Shown here piece by piece: positions 53,673 through 64,000 of a DNA stretch of 64,000 nucleotides. The position numbers and the translations under genes were made by a program. Each line of letters begins with the position of its first letter. Within the stretch, counting starts at the first letter, position 1. The stretch spans positions 207,733 through 271,732 of the forward strand of contig NW_022259071.1 of assembly GCF_009602425.1 (NCBI RefSeq). Reading direction: 5' to 3'. Source of the DNA: Actinia tenebrosa. Lineage: Eukaryota; Cnidaria; Anthozoa; Actiniaria; Actiniidae. Below the pieces are notes generated by a model. It had not been told where the DNA came from. It saw only the letters and a list, made by a program, of their open reading frames with translations, and made no database searches.

Positions 53673-55073
53673 CTACAAAAACAATAATAGCACCATAAAT
53701 AACGACAAACAGACCCATGTACCATGTTTGTCTCGTGGTGATGAAGCAGACACCGTAGGTGTAGGGAACTGACACATCTTATCAAAATCGCAGTTATTAC
53801 TGATTGGTTCATAACACGAGAGAAAAGTTTGAAAGCTGCACAAGCTACCATTACCACAGCAAGGCAGAACTGCTGGCCTTTCATTTATCAACAATTGAAC
53901 CATGTGATTTGGCTTCTTTTCACACTTGTACAACACAAATGCCATATTAGCAGACATTGGAACATTCCTAGAAATGCGGAACGTACGATCTCTTTGTTCT
54001 GCAAAATTGTTGGCTTTTAGTTGGACAGAGTCATTATACATGCCGAGAATAGACTGCAAGGCTGTCATAGTTCCGATGTGAGTAAACCTGAAAATACCAT
54101 ACGGATAAGATTGGTTTTGGGTTACAAAAGCTTTGAGCGAGTGTGTGATATCAGCAAGAAGAGGGCAGTTGGTTCTGTAGCTTATCTCATTGCCGTAAGA
54201 ATGACGGTAATATTGGTTGATATCGTCGTAATATGCTAGCACTTCAAGGTCATCTTTAGTGAATACAGAGCACCAGTCTCTGTTCTCCTGGTTCATAGTG
54301 GCAAAGGCACACAACCAGAATAGCTTCTGCACGGATTCAGCCGATAACTCGATTTTTCCTTTTAGTTGCAATCTCCCCTCGATATTCTTGATGACTGTTT
54401 TCATGGGATCACTGAGTCCAAACTTTTGCCACTCTTCAAGTCCATTGCCATCTTTTATTTCCCGCTTGTACCTGGAACATGTGTCGTAGTATCTTAGGAC
54501 CTTGTCTTTGTCTTTAAGACCCGAGAAGATGATACCAATGGGTTGATATTTGTTTAGACCAAGAGTTCCTTTCCCTTCAAACAAACCATAACCAAATGTC
54601 GAAGCACTCTTCGCCGTTCGCGGGGTACCAGACGTTACAAATGTATAAAATTTGTTCCAATATTTCTGGACGAAAAGTCGAGGATATTTTTTCTTGAATC
54701 GTTTTGCTAGTTCATATATCTCTTGGTTTCCAGCATCAGACTGTTCGCAGTTTCCAGCTATGTCATACTCGTGAGACAGATTCCAAGGTAAAGTGAGGTT
54801 GTTGTACTTGTAAGGCTTGGACTCATGTAGCTGGTTTATCTTCTTTAATAAATCAACAATAGCTAATGTATAATCCGTGCACGGATAACGCGATCCATGG
54901 CGAAGCACCATGTTTAGTTGGACGGCCGTGCAGCCAGAAGGTTCAGAAACGTTATTCAAATCACCTGGGTGATAAGGAGTTTTGCTGCTGTACGATAACT
55001 CTGGCTCAGTGTTGGCCACGTGAAACACTAAAACAGTTATCAGGAACAACACTTTGGTAGATATTGGCAACAT
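53673..55073 (-). CDS. MINPP1-like histidine phosphatase, intronless
   Basis: A single 466-residue frame with a signal peptide (MLPISTKVLFLITVLVFHVA). MINPP1 dephosphorylates InsP6 and other inositol phosphates in the ER lumen or at the cell surface. The nucleophile motif MVLRHGSRYP is intact near residue 60 (human RHGTRYP). TSGTPRTAKSA keeps the second phosphate-binding Arg. MINPP1 normally carries HAET as the acid motif near the C-terminal third; here the aligned segment reads FTHIGTM, so the His stays but the catalytic Glu is replaced. NLSHEYDIAGNC and the block VPMSANMAFVLYKCE also match. A C-terminal hydrophobic end (WVCLSLFMVLLLFL) after a Ser/Pro-rich spacer suggests a GPI anchor. Activity may be lost or altered. 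The lack of introns suggests a retrocopy. Confidence 0.85.
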   Translation of the reverse strand: MLPISTKVLFLITVLVFHVANTEPELSYSSKTPYHPGDLNNVSEPSGCTAVQLNMVLRHGSRYPCTDYTLAIVDLLKKINQLHESKPYKYNNLTLPWNLSHEYDIAGNCEQSDAGNQEIYELAKRFKKKYPRLFVQKYWNKFYTFVTSGTPRTAKSASTFGYGLFEGKGTLGLNKYQPIGIIFSGLKDKDKVLRYYDTCSRYKREIKDGNGLEEWQKFGLSDPMKTVIKNIEGRLQLKGKIELSAESVQKLFWLCAFATMNQENRDWCSVFTKDDLEVLAYYDDINQYYRHSYGNEISYRTNCPLLADITHSLKAFVTQNQSYPYGIFRFTHIGTMTALQSILGMYNDSVQLKANNFAEQRDRTFRISRNVPMSANMAFVLYKCEKKPNHMVQLLINERPAVLPCCGNGSLCSFQTFLSCYEPISNNCDFDKMCQFPTPTVSASSPRDKHGTWVCLSLFMVLLLFL

Positions 55074-55602
55074 GTTTCTTGTTCTTGTTGAAGCTACAAC
55101 GTACCCGATGACTGCTCTCTGTTCTTGTCAGTGGTGTAGTCATGACAACATACCCACGTAGTTCAAACCGGATATTACTCTACATCATGATTCTGATGGG
55201 ATGTGACAGATCTCTACACCTACGAAGGTGTCTGCTTCATCACATACAAGCATGGTACATGGGTCTGTGTGTTGTTAAATAAAATAGTCCTTTTATTGTT
55301 GCAGATTGTGGGTATTTGACACACATGGCCTTGATGATATATGAGTGAATATTTTAGATCGACGACACGTTGACGGTTTTTACCTCCGCCCAAAGATGAC
55401 GTTCGTTTTTGGAATAAAATGATTTTATTTGTTGCCGGGAGAGGAATCGTGGCAGAAAACGAACAACTGTCATGTAAATATCTATACAACTGATGCCGCA
55501 ATAAGTCGTAGCGGAAGTAGAATAAGTTACCAACATGAAACTTAGTATTTGGTAATGTTTGCGTAATAGTACATAATATTATAAGATACCCAAGTCGTGT
55601 TT
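55074..55602. other. Region between the MINPP1-like gene and MORN1
   Basis: Holds the MINPP1-like gene's 5' side and the inverted relic at 55199-55315. No other feature is supported. Confidence 0.5.
55199..55315 (+). pseudogene. Inverted relic of the MINPP1-like C-terminal coding end
   Basis: Read on the plus strand, this segment (CTACACCTACGAAGGTGTCT, then GCTTCATCAC, then ATGGTACATGGGTCTG) matches, with indels, the minus-strand coding end of the MINPP1-like gene at about 53685-53785, including the hydrophobic tail and stop region. It lies just upstream of that gene's start and points the opposite way. The rest of a second copy is not visible. Confidence 0.7.
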
Positions 55603-58793
<3,191 letters not shown>

Positions 58794-59211
58794 AATGATA
58801 ATTTACGAGAAAGAGGATGAAGATGAGGATAGGACAACCAAACTGTCGTCCGCCATGTTTATGTTGAAGAGTGGTTGCCAAGCGGTAAGATCTACTAAGG
58901 GGGGAGGGCTAAGGAAAAACTAAGAATGTTATTTGATAACGATATTATTTCTAGCTAAACTCTAAAACATCTTCTTTGACATTTAAACCCTGATGAGGAT
59001 TAAATAAAGAAACCAATGGGTGTCAGAAAGAGCAAGATATTGAAGTAAATGTCTAAATCGTTAAATGTCTTCCCTAGCTTCCCCTCCCTTAAAGAAAAAA
59101 AACCAATTTGCTCAGCGGTGCCTCGCGCAAAAATGGAAACAAAATGGCGGATGGTGTAAACTACATTAGTGTTGTTTAGCAGTTAAACTATAAATATATT
59201 AAGACAGAAGA
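58794..59211. promoter_or_regulatory. Divergent MORN1/SAC3D1 promoter region
   Basis: 418 bases between two opposite starts with no coding signal. The pair of GCCATTTTG-like stretches (58850s and near 59140) could be YY1-type promoter motifs. Inferred from spacing and composition. Confidence 0.4.
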
Positions 59212-60411
59212 ATGGAAACAGGCCTCAGTGAAGTTATTGTTGGATCCTGCTTAAGTATGTGTCCTGCTGCAGAACGTAACGCCAGACAAAGACAGGGAAG
59301 ACTACATGTTTTTGAGATGCCCTCAGATCAATATCCAAATCACCCCATAAAAGAATTCTGTAGATCAGCAGCAGGAAAGCAAATCCATCATTCTGAACTA
59401 AGGCCTGCTCATGTTTTGTTAACTACAATGGAATATCTATTGAATGAGATAGTGGACAGGAAAGATCAACCATGGACTACTGTTTATCACTATGTATTTG
59501 ATCGTATAAGAGCAGTCAGACAGGATATGGTAATCCAGAGAATAGAAGATGAATCAGCCGTAGAGATTCTTGAGAAAGCTGCACGTTTTCATATATATGC
59601 AGGATTCCATCTTTGTGAAACTTCGATAGAGCATTTTGATCCACGTATTAATGATAATCACATACAGGAATGCTTAAAGAGGCTATTGGTTCTATACAAG
59701 GATTTACATCCTCACTCTCTAAACAGAGCTGAATTTGAGGCATATTATTTATTGCATAATCTAGGTTCACATGAAGCTATGGAGCATTCTCTCAGATTAC
59801 CACAACACATCAAGTGCCAGCCCAACTTTAAGGCAGCATGGAATATTAGTTTGATGAAACTAGTTGGTAACTTTGTGAGGTTATTTAGATTGGTCAGAAG
59901 CTTGCCCTTCCTGGCTAGCTGTCTGGTCCAGAAACACTTTCCATCCATCTACAGTACATCAATAGCTGTTTTGAATACTGCATACAGTGACCCAAAATGT
60001 CAATTTCCAGTCAAGGACCTCTCTAGTATACTTTTGTTTAATAACGAACAAGAAGCACAAATGTTTCTTGTCTGTTTTGGAATTGAAGTTAGCAATGGGT
60101 ACATAAAGTTTTCAAAGAAGTCTTACACTATTCCAGAAAAACTTCCTGCAAGAGTTAAATGTAGGATTAAAGGTGATAAAATGACTGATCCAGTGAAGAA
60201 AATTCTGCAACATGACTGCTCTCCTGTTCAAGTTAATCAGATGAACTATTCTCCAAGTAATGATCAAGAAAGAGAATCACAACAAAACGAGAAACAAATA
60301 GAAGAAACAAAAAAAAAGCCAGGATCGGGAAGAGGCAGAGGAAGAGGATTGAATGTCAACCCAAAGAATAAACCAGTAGGTAGAGGAAGAAGTAGAGGAA
60401 GAATTACATGA
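59212..60411 (+). CDS. SAC3D1: SAC3 domain-containing protein 1
   Basis: A single-exon 399-residue frame. The N-terminus IVGSCLSMCPAAERNAR matches GTCPDMCPAAERAQR of human SAC3D1, and IKEFCRSAAGKQ..LRPAHVLLTTMEYLL matches VKEYSRPAAGK..LRPPSVLLATVRYL. The SAC3/GANP/THP3 domain spans about residues 10-310. In the family this domain scaffolds TREX-2/PCI complexes for mRNA export; SHD1/SAC3D1 is linked to centrosome duplication and spindle assembly. The C-terminus is an RG-rich tail (GRGRGRGLN..VGRGRSRGR), a typical RNA-binding or arginine-methylation segment not found in human SAC3D1 as I remember it. The start is the first ATG. Lack of introns sets it apart from most neighbours. Confidence 0.88.
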   Translation: METGLSEVIVGSCLSMCPAAERNARQRQGRLHVFEMPSDQYPNHPIKEFCRSAAGKQIHHSELRPAHVLLTTMEYLLNEIVDRKDQPWTTVYHYVFDRIRAVRQDMVIQRIEDESAVEILEKAARFHIYAGFHLCETSIEHFDPRINDNHIQECLKRLLVLYKDLHPHSLNRAEFEAYYLLHNLGSHEAMEHSLRLPQHIKCQPNFKAAWNISLMKLVGNFVRLFRLVRSLPFLASCLVQKHFPSIYSTSIAVLNTAYSDPKCQFPVKDLSSILLFNNEQEAQMFLVCFGIEVSNGYIKFSKKSYTIPEKLPARVKCRIKGDKMTDPVKKILQHDCSPVQVNQMNYSPSNDQERESQQNEKQIEETKKKPGSGRGRGRGLNVNPKNKPVGRGRSRGRIT

Positions 60412-61665
60412 AGTTTAGCTTATGCTACAAAATGGAATAAAATTAATACTATAAATATTAGCATGAGAAGTGAATATATGAAAAAATATTTATTTCTGAT
60501 CAAATTATTACTACGGTTTTCCATATTCTGCGAACTGGCTTACAAGCTGCATGCTAAATTTTGTTTTTTTTTTTGCTGCTGTCTGCAATCAAAATTAATC
60601 AGTTGGTACATGTACCTTTTCTGTCCGCCCGATCCATTTAGTAGACGTCCAGTCCATTCCATCCATGCATGCTTCCTAATTTTCCAAAATATAAAAATTC
60701 TCAAAATTTAGAAATTGGAAGCATTAATAAGATTTTAAAAATTGGGGGTGTTTTTTCCATACATTAAGATTATCCATACTCTTTCAAAAGCTGAAAATTC
60801 GAAAAAACAATTTTTCGCAATCCAAGATCTGGTTGACCCACGTTCCGCCCAGTCTATCCCTCAGTTTGCTGGATTCCTGATGTTCTTAAAATTCAAGTTT
60901 AGACTTTTAGCATCTTTTCCTATATGCCTGGGCGATTTTGAAAAATTATGAAATGACTTGGAATATGCTTATTACCCGCAAAATCACGAAATTAAAGAGA
61001 CGCGAAAACTGTGTAGCCGGTGTGTAGTTGGTGGGTTTCTGTTGTGCGCGCTCTATTTTGCTGATTATCTAACCTCATTTGACATATTAATATTCACTAA
61101 ACATACAGAATAGAGCATTGATAACATTCGGTTAGGGGGCTATTTATGAAATTTAATACAGCACTTTGATTAGATCTCGAGCCAGCAACATCGATCGATC
61201 CTTCCAGGAGAATTGTTTCAATTAATCTGAAAGTCACCTCGATGTAGTGTACAAAGAACAAAAAGCGTAACTAGAATTCCAGTCATCGGTTCTGAAAACT
61301 GGTGTTTTTTCCAGGGGGTACCCATATCGCTGTGACACCGCAACTGAGTACAATTTCTATAGATAGAGGTATACGTGGAGCTGTTTCTGGTAATTCCTCT
61401 AGAATGTATAGTACAAAATGTACTACTGGTTTATACTGGATCTGTTATCACTGTATGTGCCGGCATGCGTTTGTCATCTCTGAGTAGACGTCTGTTTTAA
61501 TCTAGTGGCTATATCTACAATACATTAATTGAGTGAGTGACCTTTTTTTAGTCTTAGAGTAGAATTACTTTAAAGATTAGCAACTTGAAACATATGGCTA
61601 TTGTAAATCAAACTTCTACCTTGTCACTGACTGCTCGTAACGTCTAGGACATTACAGCTATAAAA
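60412..61665. other. SAC3D1-P4HTM intergenic region
   Basis: About 1.25 kb. A repeat segment near 60520-60560 resembles 20380-20415. Open stretches at 60463-60711, 60742-60951 and 61302-61487 lack any family resemblance or splice support. The P4HTM promoter should lie on the right. Confidence 0.45.
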
Positions 61666-63949
61666 ATGTGTGGAAAACGTATTCTTCTCTTGGTTTTTAT
61701 GGTAGTCCTTACCCCAGCAGCAAAATATATTGAGGACAAAAACGATCAATCAATGATTACACAAACGTCTTCAAGATTTTGTTCTTTATTAAGCTCAAAC
61801 TGTCACCACTTGTTTTCCCGACGAAGAGGGTTTGAAGTCGGCCATATTCAGTTTATTCATTTCAAAGGAAAACAGTATGAAATTGTGACGCGAAGCCTTC
61901 GACCGTTAATGTTCGAAATTCCTGGTTTTCTTTCTAACACGGAATGTGATCATATCGTGAAACTTGCCGTACAAAAAGGTTTGGAAACGAGCAAGACCTT
62001 AGCAGAGTATTCTAGACCAGTAACTCCTGCAATTATGGATCTTATAATATCAAGATATAAGCGGATTGGTAGACGCTTTGCAAATCACTTGGGTTCAGTG
62101 AAGAAAATGAGGGAATTCATCAACCAGGCAGAAGGTCTTTACCCCCGCAAAGCAGACGCGGAGAAAATATTCAAAATGTTTGATGTGAACAAAGATAGCA
62201 ATATTACAGAAGACGAACTTTTCTTGGCCCCAGACAACGTTATCCAAAGTCTATATAACTGTCTGGAGGAATACAAATCAAATCCTATATATGCCCCACG
62301 TTACAGTACCAACACGTGGCTTACTATGTCAGGCAAGTCCTTGGACAACATTCTCCGAGAATTACAAGAAAAGATCGAAAAAGTCACTAATTTACCTAAG
62401 CACATAGTAGAGGGCAGTGAGGACTTACAGGTAAGTTGAATTAGTTAACCGTATTTGACCTTTAAAGAGAATACTTTTAAGTCAAATTAAACGAGATGAC
62501 GTCACATTCTACTGACTAAAATAACTTGGCGGGATTCAATGCGATGAACAAACAAAAAACTCAATCGAGGCAACTGCGGAAACGAGTCCTGATCACTTTT
62601 TTCTTTGCAGTTTCGATGGAATGCTCTCTATGTTTGACAAATGCACCGATGCATAGAGAAGGTGCAATACCAAAGGGACCGTTCATTTTTTATCAGGGAG
62701 GGGGGGCCGGTGGAAATCTGGGGGGGGGCATGTAAAAAAATCCGGCTTATAGAGGGGGGCCACATGTAGAAGAATCAATGTCAAAAGGGGGACCATTCAG
62801 GTATAGAACATGTGGGGAAGCCCAGCAGATGTCAACAGCAATATAGAGGGGGGGGCTAGTTTTTCTTGTATGGCCTCTTGCTGGAATTCCACCGCCCCCC
62901 CTCCCCCTCCCTGATAAAAAATGAACGGTCCCAAAGTTGTGCTCAGAATTTCTCACGTCAGTAACTATGACGTCACTGAAAATTATATATTGTTTTACAG
63001 ATTGTTCACTATTCAGTGGATGGCCATTTTCATGGTCACTATGATTCAACAGAAGATGGAATAGGTCGAAATCTACCGTGCTGTAAACAACAAGGAGTAG
63101 ATCCAAAGAGCTGCCATCTTTGTCGGTAAGATCAGTAGCTTCTGCTCTAGCATGATGTCTTACCGCAGTCACGGCTGATAACTAGATATTTAATTCATTA
63201 ACCTTCTTTTTTACAGTCAGTCTAGCTGTTTACCGAGTGTTGACGGCGAACATTTCCCCTGTGGGGTAGATTCGTCCATATACACCAATTTCGAAAATCG
63301 TTGTCGCACCAAGAGCCTCAAAGCCAAGGCTCCAGAGAACGTCGGTACTTTTAATTATAATTGATTTATTCATGTTTCATGCAAGTGGCTATAGCTCTCC
63401 ATCTGAAGCAGCCTTGCTTGGATGAGCAATTTGTGAAGTCAATAAATGAAAATGCACCATGAATAAACTAATTACAGCTAAAAGTACCGACATTCTCTGC
63501 GGTCTTGGCTTGTTGATTGAGGGCTTTTGGTGCGACAAGGATTTCTGAAGTAGGTGTATATCTTACGATCACCTAGTAAAATGGTCATTTCCATAGTACT
63601 GTATAAGCTGATCAATAATAATTTTCTTTTTAGATATATTACTATTTTATTTTACCTTAATGACGTTACTCGTGGAGGAGAAACTGTTTTTCCTGCTGCT
63701 GGCGCCAAGAACGTCTATCTAAACCAATCATCGAATCTTAGTCTACATTGTCATAACGCGAACATCGTTATGAAACCTAAAAAAGGCACTGCAATTATGT
63801 GGTACAATCACCATCTTGACCCTAAAACTGGTCTCCTTGGTAACCTAGATGTTTATTCACTTCATGGAGGCTGCGATGTACTGGAAGGCAGCAAATGGAT
63901 TGCTAACAGATGGATAAATATTCCTAAAGACCACCCTCCCCTCCCCTGA
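61666..63949 (+). CDS. P4HTM: Transmembrane prolyl 4-hydroxylase
   Basis: Four exons: 61666-62430, 63001-63125, 63217 to about 63344, and from about 63635 to 63949. The N-terminal hydrophobic stretch (ILLLVFMVVLTPAA) anchors the protein in the ER. An EF-hand (DVNKDSNITEDEL) precedes the Fe(II)/2-oxoglutarate dioxygenase domain. The first His and Asp lie in HGHYDS, the second His and the 2OG-binding Lys in SLHGGC..GSKWIAN; RYITILFYLNDVTRGGETVFP matches the human enzyme. P4HTM hydroxylates HIF-alpha prolines among other substrates. Exon 3's apparent donor (GTCG|gtactt) is phase 1, whereas exon 4 needs phase 2, so that junction is unresolved. An inverted duplicate of the exon 3 end lies in the following intron. 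The start is the first ATG. Confidence 0.88.
62676..62931. mobile_element. 256-base MITE with G-run TIRs in P4HTM intron 1
   Basis: The ends GGACCGTTCATTTTTTATCA.. and its inverse are identical over about 29 bases and run into G-tracts. CAAAG flanks both sides (62671-62675 and 62932-62936), as a 5-base target site duplication would. The interior is G-rich and non-coding. Confidence 0.8.
63290..63549. repeat. Inverted duplication of the P4HTM exon 3 end
   Basis: 63290-63354 (exon end plus donor) recurs as a reverse complement at 63478-63549, with about 80% identity and a net 7-base length difference inside the arm. About 120 bases lie between the arms. Confidence 0.85.
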
Positions 63950-64000
63950 GAGAGAATTGTTATAGGTATACGAAAGACAAAGGATGTGACCCTGTATTAA

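Noticed and set aside
62747-63172. 141-codon minus-strand frame
   Set aside because: Overlaps P4HTM exon 2 and a MITE; translation follows G-tracts and has no motif.

Overview
The window looks like a gene-dense, intron-rich animal nuclear genome. It is AT-rich, and nearly every gene has several short GT-AG introns at family-typical positions. Cilia-related genes (CFAP107, MORN1, TTLL10) and metazoan membrane genes (calsyntenin, CLC-6, P4HTM, PXYLP1) point to a ciliated, slowly evolving animal. A cnidarian is my best guess, but this rests on gene character, not on a diagnostic marker. All symbols are by similarity to remembered vertebrate proteins. Seventeen protein-coding genes lie wholly in the window, plus the first exon of an eighteenth. 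I saw no retroviral, LTR or Polinton-like element.

Layout, left to right: CFAP107 exon 1 (-) head-to-head with ELP5 (+); an intronless GT31 glycosyltransferase (-) and a MARCH1/8-like E3 ligase (-) head-to-head with the 24-exon CLCN6 (+); a small Cys-rich protein (-) head-to-head with a C8orf33/UPF0488 homologue (+); CDCA3 (-) head-to-head with TTLL10 (+), followed by PXYLP1 (+); calsyntenin (-) and LZIC (-), the latter head-to-head with EIF5A (+), followed by DNAJC16 (+); a MINPP1-like gene (-) and MORN1 (-), the latter head-to-head with SAC3D1 (+); last, P4HTM (+). Six divergent pairs have small gaps, so shared bidirectional promoters are likely.

There is no operon-like pathway. The functions are tRNA wobble modification (ELP5), ubiquitination (MARCH), endolysosomal Cl-/H+ exchange (CLCN6), tubulin or protein glycylation (TTLL10), cilium structure (CFAP107, MORN1), mitosis (CDCA3, SAC3D1), glycan editing (GT31, PXYLP1), inositol phosphate turnover (MINPP1-like), axonal cargo and synapse biology (calsyntenin), translation (EIF5A), chaperoning (DNAJC16) and ER prolyl hydroxylation (P4HTM). 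Several of these map to human 1p36 from memory (TTLL10, MORN1, CLSTN1, LZIC, CLCN6, CFAP107, DNAJC16), which suggests conserved ancient linkage.

Introns and intergenic gaps are peppered with short foldback or TIR elements (MITE-like), several with G-run interiors, and one tRNA-derived SINE. The observations I would follow first are the NlpC/P60-like domain joined to TTLL10, the MINPP1-like gene that lost its HAE motif and has an inverted relic of its own tail next door, the inverted duplication at a P4HTM exon end with a splice-phase clash, the duplicated splice donor in MORN1, and a miRNA-like hairpin between TTLL10 and PXYLP1.
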